From assembly GCF_000001735.4 (NCBI RefSeq), contig NC_003075.7, positions 4,155,001 through 4,219,000 on the forward strand: a stretch of DNA of 64,000 bases. The letters run 5' to 3'. Position 1 is the stretch's first letter. Every line of letters starts with the position of its first letter. A program made the position numbers and the translations under genes. The notes below the pieces were generated by a model. It was not told where the DNA came from. It saw only the letters and a list, made by a program, of their open reading frames with translations, and ran no database searches. This document shows positions 33,346 through 44,400 of the stretch, piece after piece. Origin of the DNA: Arabidopsis thaliana. Taxonomy: Eukaryota > Streptophyta > Magnoliopsida > Brassicales > Brassicaceae.

Positions 33346-34909
33346 TCACTTCAACATTGTACTATATCATCTCTTGCTTATATTTTGTTTCTGTTATGTG
33401 TTTTGTCCTAAGTACTCTCTTCCAAATTTTGCCACACAGAGGACTATGTGATTTAAGTTTGGGGGAGGTCTCAGGAAGTGTGTGTTGCATTGTATATACT
33501 CTTGAGTTGAGTCTGCATTCATCTATAAAAAAACAAAAATTGAAAAATTTCAGAAAATGATTTCACAAAAACAGAGTGTTCATGTAGTTGCATTACATTT
33601 AGGATCGAGTCTATAGTGTTTCATTTAGGATTGTTGCATATGCATAGGGGACAATGAGGAGATAACCTTGTAAGCATGATGATTCACTAAATGTGTTATT
33701 AGTTCTTTGATGCATTTGAATGACTTTGAAGTAAAACCGCACCATTTTCTATAGAAACCACTTGTTGCATATCATGACATATTTCCCTGTCAATTTGAAC
33801 TTGAATCTGACTTATAATTATCATTTTTGTATCGGTTTTGAACTCATGGATAGAATAATATTTGGATTTTCTTTCATTTATTTACCACTCTTGCTTATCC
33901 AAGTAGCTGCTTCTATTATTGGAGTAGTTCCCCCACCCTTAACCAACCCTTCTTTCAAGCCATGTTATTTGTGAGAGCATGTGAGGTCTATTTTCATGAT
34001 TGAGCTTGGTAGAACGTGTTAGGTTTGAGCCGACAAGAGTAGTATCCCATGTAGTTCCAATCCGCGTTTTTGGACCTGGTAGGACTAGGTGGGAACTTAT
34101 TTGGGGATTGAGATTGAGTGTGAAAAGAAAAGAAAGAAAACGAGTTAGAATCTTTAGGAGAAGGAAGCTGAAAATCATATTGATAAGATATACTCTAGTA
34201 AAAAACTGGCAACAACAACCGAAAAAAAAAAGAAAAAAGAATCATAAGAGCCATTAGAGTTTAAGAAAAACCCAATTCACTAGACTAGACTCATAGAGTT
34301 TAAGAAAAGCTTCTACTTAAGAGCAAGAGCCAAAGAAATGAAAGGAAATGACTTGATCCAAGAAAAAAATCGAAATATGCCTTTAGTGCAAAATGGTAGA
34401 CTTAGGATCATCATTGGGTTTAGAGATAGGACCATCTACTTGTTATTCACGGTTTATGTCATTGGGTAGATGAGGTGCTATTCTTGTATGCATAGGTTGG
34501 CACTTACCTTTAGCATTCTTCTAAAGCTCAGTCCTTTTTCATTGAGAGTCCCCTGTTATTAAAGTCTGAACCACCTTAAAGGGACCATCTTTGTCACATA
34601 ACCCGTCCTTTGCCAAATGAGTTCACTAGCGATGCATATCTTGATTCATGTTCCTGAGCTTAATGAATGTTAAAGGGATTGGTTGATCTTGACGTATTGT
34701 GCAACTGAGTGTGAATTGGGATCATAACAGAGCATGCTAAAGTTTTTAAGTAGAAGTCGATCACCTCGCATTTTAGAACTGTTAGCATATACATTGATCT
34801 TAATTGTCATATCTCATGCTTTGGTTCTGAGTCCCGGCTTTCAAACCTCACCTCCAGGTTGTTCTTAATTGTTTGCTTGAAGGCAAGCAAAGACTAAGTT
34901 TGGGGGAGT
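33346..34909 (+). other. 3' internal non-coding region and polypurine tract of the + strand element
   Basis: It aligns with 21844-23480 of family B in reverse. It contains TTTGGGGGAGGTCTCAGGAA (33458-33477), the diverged conserved core (about 33960-34100), the motif CTTGAAGGCAAGCAAAGACT, and the polypurine tract AAGTTTGGGGGAGT (34896-34909). No gene. Confidence 0.65.
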
Positions 34910-36691
34910 TGATAAGTGTGCATTTTACACATTTTGAGCATCCATTTGTCATCACTTTAGCATCATATCACCACTGTTTTATACCATTTCTCATCATTTA
35001 TCATCACTTTGCATGTCTAGGATAGTTTTACATGCATATTGCATATTTGTGTTGTTTTCAGGTGATTTGGAGCTGCTGGTGAGCTAATTGGAAGAAGTGG
35101 ACCAGATCAAATCAACATACTCGACCACGAGCTCGAGTACAGTCATCCTGGAGTTCCTAAAGTACTCGGCCACAACCTCTACAGCAAATCACTCAACCGC
35201 GAAACTCTATCCACCACTCGACCACGAGGTCGAGTAGATGACTTCCCCACTTCACAACACCACTCGACCCCCTGGTCGATTAGCTGCCTGCACCACTTCG
35301 ATTCACCACTCGACTACTAGGCAACATGGCCGAGTATCACCATCATCATTCACTCGACCAATCACTCTACCACCAAGTCGAGTTCCACCATCATCCACCA
35401 CTCGACATAATACTCGACTGCCAGCTTCAGAGTCTTCTCGATTCCGCACTCAACTAGACACTCCACCATAAGGAAGAGCAGAAGACTCCAGCTGATCACT
35501 CGACCAGTCACTCGACCACCTGGGTCGAGTACCGTTCTTAATTCGTCCCAATACTGTGTCGTTTTTAGTATTAGGGTTTCAGAACATTTTGCTATAAGTA
35601 GCTTGTACTTTATATTTTCGAAAACAAGTTTTTTTCCGTAGACACTGTGTGTTCTTGACATTTTGTAATCTGGATTTCTCTTAATCTATTCAGTATTTGC
35701 TTTTCATTTTGTTTACTAAGTTGTTCATCCTGTTATCATCTTGCTATTACTCTGTTGCTATCATGTTTTCAATCTTATCATCGTTTATGCTTTCTGCAAT
35801 GATGTCTGAGTAGTGACTAGGTTTCTGAGGATGGGTTAGAGTAGTTTAGAATTCTCAATATGCTAGGTGGTTGAGTTTGATTTATAGATCCCTTCTATAT
35901 TAGTTGTTCTGAATGTCTATTGCTTTCTAATCAACTGGAATTTGAGCCCAGACATTTCCGCACCCAAAAGGTGTTCGATTAAATGTCTGAACTACTAATT
36001 CCAGAGATTCGTTGCACTGTACCAAGGTATTGGTTACAGGGATTGTTTTGGCTTTAACTTGTTGATTCGTAATGCATGTTAGGTTAGCTCTCGTCAATGG
36101 TGATTGAGTCTGGGACTTGTTTATCTTGAGGGTCTCTGTTGCGGTGGCACTTAGATTTGGTTATCGAACTTGTTGTCTAGGGATAATTTATTAAGCATGT
36201 CACTCACCTGTAAATTGAGGAAATGAAACTACTCAATTACCCCATCCTCGGAAATTTCTCATCTAATTGATTTCTTGTTTACTATGCTATTGTTTACTGC
36301 ATCTTGTAACTTGTTGCTTAGTTTTTGCAATTTTTGCCTGTTACTCGACCTGATACTCGACCACCCAGTTGTCTGGTAACAGACTGTGCAGTCGAGTATC
36401 TCTGCTAGCATTTTTGCCTGTTACTCGACTTGTCACTCGACCACATCCAGCGCTTGGCAACAAGCTGTGTTGGTCGAGTGATTTTACTGTTCTGCTTGAA
36501 TTTCTGTTTCCTGCATGTTCACTTAGGACTGCTAGAAACCCCAAAACCTGTTATTGTTTGGCTTGACTCTGTGAACTCTGATTGCATCTTAATTGCTAGC
36601 ATCACACCCATTTGGATTGACAACCTAAAATACTACAACGACATGATTGGTGTTTTAGGATAATTGACTAAAAAGTAAAAACCTATTATCT
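34910..36691 (+). repeat. 3' LTR of the + strand family B relative
   Basis: It starts TGATAAGTGTGCATTTTACA after the polypurine tract and ends CCTATTATCT, with the terminal A of TTATCA mutated. ACTCGACC motifs are dense at 35120-35530 and 36343-36480. TATA box GCTATAAGTAGC at 35591. It is diverged from 29329-31072 by many substitutions. Confidence 0.84.
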
Positions 36692-36695
36692 AATA

Positions 36696-38019
36696 TCACC
36701 GTGTTAACCGTTCCCAGATTTGATCTCTATTTTTCGGTAATGGATCTCCATATACAAAGGTAAGATTAATAGTTTTACCTTTATAAATGGCTTCAATATC
36801 GATTAACCGGTTACTTTGATAGATGATTGAAACATTAAAATCATTGTTATAAAACAGAGCTAACCTGCCACTATAACCAATAAGGTCAACCTTTTTTAAG
36901 TTTTTATAGCCAAAATGACCAACAAATGTTTCCATATATCCTATAGATTGTTTTTTTTCTGAGAGAAATAATAAATCTAGTCGATGTTTTTTCTATAAAT
37001 CCCTTAAATAACCAATGGTTGCCTAAGCTGAATTCTTAGATTATAACCGATAATATAATCATAAATGGATACTTGTAAAATTAACCATAAGAAGACTCGA
37101 TAGTCCGCCTTAACCGAAGCAAAACACATAAAAAAGGAAAAGACTAGTTTTTTTTTATTACAACAACCTCACAAACACCAATGATCTCCAAGTGAGAACC
37201 AACCCCACAAGAAAAAATTGAAACCTTACAATAGATCTTCGGTTCTACCGAATACAAAGTTTTAAAAATAATAAAAAATTGCAAACCATGTTCATAGAAC
37301 GAACTTATTTGACTCACACTTTCCCTCCTCCACTCCAACCAAAGTAGCTTACAACACATATTTATTAGTCTTTTGGAGGATCTCGCTCTCCATAAAGAGA
37401 GCTTGTGCCCACCGTAGGGCCACCAGGCTTAGATACAGTCCGCTTCCAAGGAGAAGTCAGGGTTCCTTTTCCTTGAGTTAACCCCCGGAAGACCAGCCTT
37501 ATTTTTAACCACTCTCTTCTTTGCAGGCAGCTCAACATCCGCAATCTCTGGATTTATCACTTCAGTACCATTGTCTTCTCCATTAGTTTGTGTTTCTTCC
37601 TCCATTTTATCAACCTCCTTAGTTTCCTCATTAACCATTACCTCCTCCTGTGACACTTCCTCATTAGACTGCTGAGAAGGATCTGTTATCTGAAATGTAT
37701 CCTCTTTGTTTTCCATAATAGTATCCAAGAAACTTAAAGAGTTTTCCTCAGCAAGTGTGTAATCTTGAACCATGAGCTGATTCAAATAATCCGAGAAAAG
37801 ATCACGCTGCTACAATAAATCCGTAGTAGCTTTCTCACTCTCCTTACCAACAGTTTCCTCATCACCATGAAACAGATTTTTACGCACCGTCTTTACTGCG
37901 ACCGCTTCCAGCCCCAAGGTGGAGGAATTGTTCGCAGCAATTTCTGAAACATCAACCCCCAAATCACCAGAAACTGCTTCAAGCTTACCTGAATATGATC
38001 CTAGGAAAGCATCCATCAT
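36696..38019 (-). pseudogene. LINE (non-LTR retrotransposon) fragment
   Basis: On the - strand, 38019-37429 encodes an acidic, Glu/Asn-rich region ending in KKRVVKNKAGLPGVNSRKRN, which resembles the C-terminal part of plant LINE ORF1 (DUF4283-type) proteins. Further on, 36935-36696 encodes VDLIGYSGRLALFYNNDFNV and NLTFVYGDPLPKNRDQIWER, matching the endonuclease domain of LINE ORF2. The order ORF1 then ORF2 is correct, but the RT is gone because the + strand LTR (ending 36691) cuts it. Confidence 0.7.
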
Positions 38020-38068
38020 CTGTTGATGATCTGAGAGGCTATGACTCGTCTCACCAAAATCACAGTAC

Positions 38069-38298
38069 CAACCCGTCCAGTGGGACCCAGTCGGTGCTGC
38101 AGCGCATCAACCCTAACCTCTCTCATGTGGGCCCTTCTAGCCCACCATGTAAATTATTGTTGCGCTTGACGTTTCTCAAACCCAAGACCTCACCCTTTAA
38201 CAATCTTCCCATAGGACAAGTTGTTACCAATTAACCCACATGAGAGAGATTAGGGTTGATGCGCTGCAGCGCCAACCGAATCCCATAGAGTGGGTTGT
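38069..38298. mobile_element. 230-bp foldback (MITE-like) element
   Basis: The left arm (38069-38131) and right arm (38235-38298) are inverted copies of about 63 bp with roughly 80-85% identity by eye. The best part is CTGCAGCGCATCAACCCTAA and CTCTCTCATGTGGG. About 100 bp separate the arms. The outer ends read CCAACCC / GGGTTG. A possible 3-bp duplication (gta/tta) is imperfect. No coding. The superfamily cannot be assigned. Confidence 0.65.
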
Positions 38299-40590
38299 TA
38301 CAATCACCATCTTACATTTTATATTTTTTTAATTAGAAAATTTTCAAATAAAACAATTTGCTGCAGGATTTAAATTTTATAACCATCATAATTATCTTTT
38401 TAAATTTTACATTTTTAATTTAAATTTCCACATAAAAATATTTGCAGCATAATTTAAATTTAGTTGCAAGTTTAATAAATATACAAAAATGAATATTGTC
38501 AAATAAATATTTTTGCTACATAATTTAGATTTATCTACAAGTTTTATAAATGTAGAGAATAAAACATTATAACTTCAAAAGTATTAACCGATGAAGTGGC
38601 TAACCGCGATTGGTCGTTTAAAAGCTTAGTTGGACAGCCTGAGAAGCTTATAGCTTCTACTTTTCTATTTTTTAAATAGTAAGATGATTAAAATATTAAT
38701 TAGTGAGATGGGTAATCGTGATTGATCATTTTTTGTAGAAAAATAAGAAAAATAACAAAATAAGAATAAAAATAGAAATTTCTAATTAAAAAATAAATAA
38801 AAATTGACATATTTGCCATCTTTGTATAAAAAATATTAAAATTTAAAAATATTAGTCAGTGAGATGACTAAAAATATTAATTAGTGGAATGACTAATATT
38901 ACATAGATTCCATATATTTTTCTAAGTTTACATAATTACTATATTTTAATATAAAAAGTAATTATAATTGTAAAAATGTTAATTTGCAAGTTTCTCCATC
39001 ACATGATGCGTTAAAACTTTTAAAATAAAACATAAGTATTTATAACATTATTATTATAACCTCATTAAGTTTTTAATTTTGTTTTTATGGTTGGTTTTAA
39101 AGAATGAAAACACTATATTACAAAGATAAATAGAGTTTTATCCAATTAAATTAATGTTAAATAAGTTATATAGTTATTTTAAACTTCAATGGGCTTTTTA
39201 ATTATTATTATTATCTACACTAAATAATTTTTTTTTTTAATTACATGCTAATTTAATTGACCAATAACAAATATTAAAAGAAATTTGTTAATTTTCCTTA
39301 TTGTTAATAATTTTTTCCCTCTTTTATATATAGACATATAAATTAGTATATTTAGACTTATTACGCTTTTTTAGTTTTTTATACGGTGATTTTGAAAATT
39401 ACCCTATTTTTAAGTTTTTATTTGAAAAATACACTTTTCCATATTTTTAATTAAAAATACAATTTTAAATATGTGAAATGACAATTATGTCCAGATTTAA
39501 AACAAAAGAATTATTTTAAATTAATTAAAATTAAATACGAATTTTTGAAAAAGAAAAGAAAAAACTTAATTTAAATCTTAATTATTATTTTTAACTATTT
39601 TTTATATATCTTAAATATTAAATTCTAACATATTTTATCAAAAAATATTTTAAAGTTTATCACTTCATATTTATCACATTATATAAAGAAATTAATCTAA
39701 CTCCAAACACATAATTCTTTATTTCTTTTGCTTCTTCTTTTTCTTGTAACAATATTTTCCTTTAAAAATTTATTCAAGATAAAATTATATGGAAAATTGT
39801 TAGTTAGTTATTAGCAAATATTTTTAAATTAATTTTTTTTTTGTGTCGACAAATAAACAAAACTGATTTTATTTTAAATATAAATGTTTTCAAATTATTA
39901 GTAAATTTTAGTAAGGATATTTTTGTAATTTTATATTCCATTTATCTCTTAGAAATTATATTTTAAAAGAGAAAATATGGATAGGTTATTTTTCAAACAA
40001 AAACTTAGAAAAGATCAGGCATTATTCCAAATTTTCTCTTTTTATATCCAATTAAATTAATGTTAAATAAATTATATTGTTCTTTTAAATTTCAAGGGCA
40101 TTTTTTAATTATTATTATTATCCATAGTAAATGATTTTCTTTTTAAAATTACATGCTAAATTGAAATGACCAATAACACATTTAGATCTAAATTTCTTAA
40201 TTTTTCTTTTTTGTTTAGAAAAACAATTTTTATTTTATTTTATATATAGATATATAAATTAGTATATTAGATATTTTTTTTTTTTACTTTTTGTATTTTT
40301 TTCCAAAAAACAAAACTTAAATCTCTTCTGACACATGTCAACATCTGATCGATTTATTTGACATGTGGTGCAATCTTATGATTGTTTTGTTAACGGAAAT
40401 TTAACGGCATGTCTTAAACGGCCCAATCAACGAAACTTAGCTATTTTATTGAGAAGTCAACAAAAACTTCATGATTATTCTAAATTTAAAAGTTGAGGCT
40501 TTTTTTTTATATTTTTTCCTCTATATAAGAAAGAAAATTATTGAGTCTATTGAAAATTGAAGCAAAAAAATGGAAAACCGAGAACGACGT
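38299..40590. other. AT-rich intergenic DNA with an internal direct repeat
   Basis: About 2.3 kb of very AT-rich DNA upstream of the MPDU1 gene. Short related units recur around 38584-38890 (attagt-gagatg-actaa). The only sizeable structure is the repeat pair listed separately. No gene recognised. Confidence 0.5.
39118..40268. repeat. Direct repeat pair of about 235 bp (39118-39352 and 40037-40268)
   Basis: Both copies contain ATCCAATTAAATTAATGTTA, TTTTTAATTATTATTATTAT, AATTACATGCTAA, GACCAATAACA and ATATAAATTAGTATAT in the same order and spacing, with about 80% identity. They are separated by about 690 bp. They could be two insertions of one short element or the decayed termini of a longer one. 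Confidence 0.65.
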
Positions 40591-40593
40591 AAT

Positions 40594-40626
40594 TGGGCTG
40601 AGTAAGAGGCCACGTATTAAAGCCCA
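40594..40626. promoter_or_regulatory. Pair of site II (TGGGCY-type) motifs upstream of MPDU1
   Basis: TGGGCT at 40594-40599 and its inverse AGCCCA at 40621-40626 lie about 125-155 bp before the start codon. Site II motifs are TCP-factor sites common in promoters of housekeeping plant genes. The assignment is by motif only. Confidence 0.4.
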
Positions 40627-40749
40627 GATTGTTATGGTCGGAAAGTTTAAGATTAGAGACCACTTCACGCGACTTAAACAACGAACCAAACCTCTCTCTG
40701 CTCAGCTTTTCCGACCAAAAGATCCAAGCGCAAGATCAACTCAAAATCA

Positions 40750-42317
40750 ATGGATTATCTCGGAATCGACATGAGCTGCGCGATCGGATCTCTCCGGAAC
40801 GGTGACTTCCCGGAGAAAGATTGTCTTCTTCCTCTAATTTCAAAGCTTCTCGGTTATTGCCTCGTTGCTGCTTCAATCACCGTCAAGCTCCCTCAGGTAT
40901 TACAATCAAACTTCGTCTATAAACTCTTACCCTAATCTCAAAATTGTAAATTTTATTGGTTTTTATTGTAGATAATGAAAATCGTTCAACATAAGAGTGT
41001 ACGAGGCTTAAGTGTTGTGGCATTTGAGCTTGAAGTTGTTGGTTACACAATTTCACTTGCTTATTGTTTGCATAAAGGTCTTCCCTTTTCGGCTTTCGGC
41101 GAAATGGCTTTTCTTTTGATCCAAGGTATACGAATTACAATCAAGAACCCTAATCTTGAACCCTAATAATTGACACTAATATGATTTCTCTTATTACCTT
41201 TGCAGCTTTAATCTTGGTGGCTTGTATCTATTATTATTCACAACCAGTACCTGTCACAACTTGGATTAGACCACTTCTGTATCCTTTTTGGTTATAGGAA
41301 TTTCTCAACTTTGATTTGAGACTCTCTGTTTTAGTTTTTTCTTAATGTTACGCCGATATAGATATTGCGCTGTGGCGCCAACTGTGCTTGCTGGACAGAT
41401 TAATCCGACGCTTTTCGAAGCTCTTTATGTGAGGAAGAAGTTCTTGTTTTATTTACTTTAGGCTCTGTGTGTGTGTGTGTGTGTGTGTGTGGATAGATTG
41501 TGATAGTGTATATTTGTGTTGTAGGCTTCACAACATGCGATATTTCTCTTTGCAAGACTCCCTCAGATATGGAAGAACTTTAAAGTGAGTCTATACTACA
41601 ATACTCATTTTCACTATTTTTGTGATTGATGTCTCTTCTTGTTGAACTTGGTGTTTTGAGCTTAAGTCACGTGTTAATGTTCAGTCATGCCTTTATGTTC
41701 CTGTGATCAATCTATAGTTAAACTTTTATAGTATAGTTTACCTTACAATCTTTTGCTGGATACAAACACTGTTATTATTGTTCATGATTCATAGATACTC
41801 GTTTTAGCCATATATATATTTCTATAGATTCTGCAGAAGTATACTTTCAGAAGTATATATGTATGAAGTCCACCGGGCACTGCTTATGATTAACATTACT
41901 TTATCTCTATCTACAGAACAAAAGCACTGGAGAACTTAGTTTCTTAACTTTCTTCATGAACTTTGCCGGGTCAATAGGTACGAAGGCTCCTTCGTCGGAT
42001 GTCTCTTCTAGTTTCCAGTGGATATGTAATAATCTGTAATCTCATAATACTTTTTCTGTTTCCCTCGCAGTGAGAGTTTTCACCAGCTTACAGGAAAAAG
42101 CTCCAATTAGCAGTATCCTTCTCAGATAATATTTGCTTCCTATTATGAATGCTGAGCATATATGGTTTTGTAGGCTTTATAGAAAGCTGTTGTTTTCCTC
42201 AACCTTTTTGTAGTTCTTACGGGTTTCGCTCTTGGAGTCGTCACCAACGGAAGCATCCTGACGCAGATTCTCTTGTACTCGAAGCCTGCTGCTGCAAAGG
42301 AGAAGAAAGCCAATTGA
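40750..42317 (+). CDS. MPDU1 homolog: Mannose-P-dolichol utilization defect 1 homolog (PQ-loop membrane protein)
   Basis: Eight exons: 40750-40896, 40972-41125, 41206-41278, 41362-41428, 41525-41584, 41917-41977, 42071-42112, 42214-42317. They sum to 708 nt, 235 residues, with phases that all agree. The start [14 protein letters not shown] and end [11 protein letters not shown] fit the family. Two PQ-loop motifs are visible (VKLPQIMKI, about residues 45-53; [10 protein letters not shown] in the second half), with several membrane segments (for example [17 protein letters not shown]). MPDU1 proteins act in the ER membrane and are needed for use of dolichol-linked mannose and glucose in glycosylation. 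Introns 3 and 7 have U12-type donors GTATCCTT. It is convergent with the F-box gene, 530 bp apart. By neighbourhood it matches At4g07390. Confidence 0.95.
41279..41361 (+). other. Predicted U12-type intron (MPDU1 intron 3)
   Basis: The donor GTATCCTTTTT matches the U12 consensus (G/A)TATCCTTT. A branch-site-like TTTTCTTAATG lies about 16 nt before the acceptor AG. The splice restores RPLLYCAVAP with CT+A completing a Leu codon. The intron is 83 bp. Confidence 0.8.
41466..41491. repeat. (TG)13 microsatellite in MPDU1 intron 4
   Basis: A perfect TG dinucleotide run inside intron 4. Confidence 0.95.
42113..42213 (+). other. Predicted U12-type intron (MPDU1 intron 7)
   Basis: The donor GTATCCTTCTC and a near-consensus branch site TTTTCCTCAAC about 10 nt before the acceptor TAG are both typical of minor-spliceosome introns. 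Splicing joins EKAPIS to ILTGFALG (A+TT completing Ile). Confidence 0.85.
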
Positions 42318-42846
42318 TAGGTAGAAAGATATCCTAAATCAAATACTGGTGTTGAGGCTCCAAAAAGAGATTAGTCAATGTTGCATTCACGCCTTTTTCT
42401 CTTTTAATATGTTCAAGGATGTTCAGACTTTAGCCGGCTACTGGCTTCGACTTGATTCTGATAGTGAAGTGGCTGTTTTAAGTCTGATTGATTATTTATT
42501 TTGTGTTGTGATCATAGCTAAAATCTGAAACTACACGAAGTTGCATTGATGTCATTGGTCTGATTACCAAGATCCAAATCTGATGGAACTTTGGGTTTGG
42601 TCTAAGGTCAGACTATATGTTTACGTTTCATTTAGATATGCATCAGATCAACTCTGGCGACAAGTTGTGAAGACACACTCTTTGACAAAAGAACAATTTC
42701 TGAATCAATCAATATGACAACAAACAAACAACTGCTACACAATACGAAGCACACTATCAAACAGACTAAACAAGAAAGGTAAAACTCGGTTAAATACCGT
42801 CTCCAACGTGTTAAGGATTGACTGGTTTCCACACCCTTTGCATAGT
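42318..42846. other. Shared 3' intergenic region of MPDU1 and the F-box gene
   Basis: 529 bp between two convergent stop codons. It should hold both 3' UTRs. AATAAA-like poly(A) signals are not clear, and no other feature is seen. Confidence 0.5.
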
Positions 42847-44400
42847 CTATTCATTCCGGGACCTGCTTCGACTTCCCAACCTTCTCAGTGCACAAGAAAC
42901 AAAGTTCCTCTGGCTCAAAAACCCCAATCGTAACTTAAACGAGGATGACCGGCTGGTGCTACCAGATGCAAGGCCTATGGTTGGAATTTGGAGTCTGGAA
43001 GGAGGGAACTCAACTGCATTCTCCTGTGCTCCACCTTCACCGACACTACCCTCAACAATTGGTGTCTCGGGCGCATCTAAATTGACAACAAGCAACGCCC
43101 TTCTTTTCCTTAACAAATCAGCTCCTTGAGTAGTCACTCCTCTACACTTCTTAACCTTCACTTTTAGCAGATTCGGACATCCGTTCCCAAGAGCTTTGAT
43201 GCCATCATCAGTAATAGGACAGTTCTTAATACAAAGCTTCCTCAACGCCAAACATTTCTCAGCAATACAACATAACTCAGTGTCACCTACCGTATCACTT
43301 CCACACAATGCCAATCTCTCCAAGTTAAGACAATTCGAAACAATCGCTTCCAAACTTAACTTAGTAGGATTCACACCAATCAAAACCAACTCCTGCAAAT
43401 TCCAACAGTACTTAGCAACAACTATAAGCCCCTCATCGCCTATTCGATTCGTCTTCCATCCATCAATATGAAGCTTCCTTAGCAATTTACAACGCTCAGC
43501 CACCAAAGCTAAACCAACATTCGTACAATCAGGAGTTTTCACAAGATGCAGAACCTCAACACCCGAACATTTCGATAACGCGGTTAAACCCAAATCACTC
43601 ATCTGAATCCTCTCTAAATGTATCTCAACAATAGCGTTAACCTTATCACGAACCGCCTCAAAAACCCGATCCCAATCCCCTGAACACCTGAAAATCTTCA
43701 AAATCCTAAGTCCTTTAGCTCCACTTAACAATGGAGCAAAACACTGACCATTATGCAGCTCCTTTAAGCAAATAACCTTCAACGAACCCGCAGCTCCCCC
43801 AGGTCCTATAAGCTCAGCACCAGCACCGATTCCGCGTAACCGTTTAACCGACAATTCCTCTAGACCTAAACAAGTATTCAACAAAGCATTCATTCCTTTA
43901 ACACCAAACCCACAAGATCCAAATGAAACCTTCTTCAAACTCCTACAATTCTCAGTGAAACCTATAATCCCTAAATCCGAAATCTCCGGACAACCGCGTA
44001 ACTTCAACCGCGTTAAATTCCGACATCTAACAGAAATCATAACGAATGCGTTGTCACATATACCAAGTGATCTACGGTCACTTCTAAGAACAAGTTTAGT
44101 AACAGAATCAAACCGAGTAAATAGAGATGGTATCACTGAAATAAGATCTGATTGTGCTTTGAGAGAGAGACGATGACGACACTGTCCTTCAATTGTTAAC
44201 CACCGACGACACACCAGTGAGCAACGTTTTAGGTCGGCGCAAGTTAGCGATTGGAAAATTAAAGATAAGCATTCGTCTGGTAAGTTAGAAATGTAATCGT
44301 ACGGCTCATCGGCACCAGAGTTTTGTTCCCGTAAATTAGGTAGTACCGGAGAAGTGAAGGTAGTTTTAGATCGCCGGAATTTGGAAGTGGATTGGCCCAT
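42847..44400 (-). CDS. VFB3: F-box/LRR protein of the VFB/SKIP2 group
   Basis: A single exon of 517 codons. I chose the ATG at 44400 (MGQSTSKFRRSK) because family members start MGQSTS; an in-frame ATG upstream at 44601 would add about 67 low-complexity residues. The F-box is at residues 36-78 (ISNLPDECLSLIF ... LVCRRW). About twelve leucine-rich repeats of the cysteine-containing type follow (for example LTRLKLRGCPEISDLGIIGF). The tail is Ser/Arg-rich. Such proteins are substrate adaptors of SCF E3 ubiquitin ligases; VFB genes act in growth and auxin responses in Arabidopsis. MGQSTSK also fits an N-myristoylation signal. Symbol by neighbourhood (At4g07400 = VFB3, from memory); it could be another VFB paralogue. 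Confidence 0.9.
   Translation of the reverse strand: MGQSTSKFRRSKTTFTSPVLPNLREQNSGADEPYDYISNLPDECLSLIFQSLTCADLKRCSLVCRRWLTIEGQCRHRLSLKAQSDLISVIPSLFTRFDSVTKLVLRSDRRSLGICDNAFVMISVRCRNLTRLKLRGCPEISDLGIIGFTENCRSLKKVSFGSCGFGVKGMNALLNTCLGLEELSVKRLRGIGAGAELIGPGGAAGSLKVICLKELHNGQCFAPLLSGAKGLRILKIFRCSGDWDRVFEAVRDKVNAIVEIHLERIQMSDLGLTALSKCSGVEVLHLVKTPDCTNVGLALVAERCKLLRKLHIDGWKTNRIGDEGLIVVAKYCWNLQELVLIGVNPTKLSLEAIVSNCLNLERLALCGSDTVGDTELCCIAEKCLALRKLCIKNCPITDDGIKALGNGCPNLLKVKVKKCRGVTTQGADLLRKRRALLVVNLDAPETPIVEGSVGEGGAQENAVEFPPSRLQIPTIGLASGSTSRSSSFKLRLGFLSQRNFVSCALRRLGSRSRSRNE

Larger units (their letters stand above)
31073..36691 (+). mobile_element. 5'-truncated + strand relative of family B
   Basis: The left edge starts abruptly inside gag (GQVSSSIEIAKKISELHQKL) at the family B LTR junction. 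Protease, an ATHILA ORF remnant, the 3' non-coding region, the polypurine tract and a 1782-bp LTR follow. The 5' LTR and most of gag are missing. It is more diverged from family B than the two family B LTRs are from each other, so it is probably older and was the target of the family B insertion. Confidence 0.8.
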
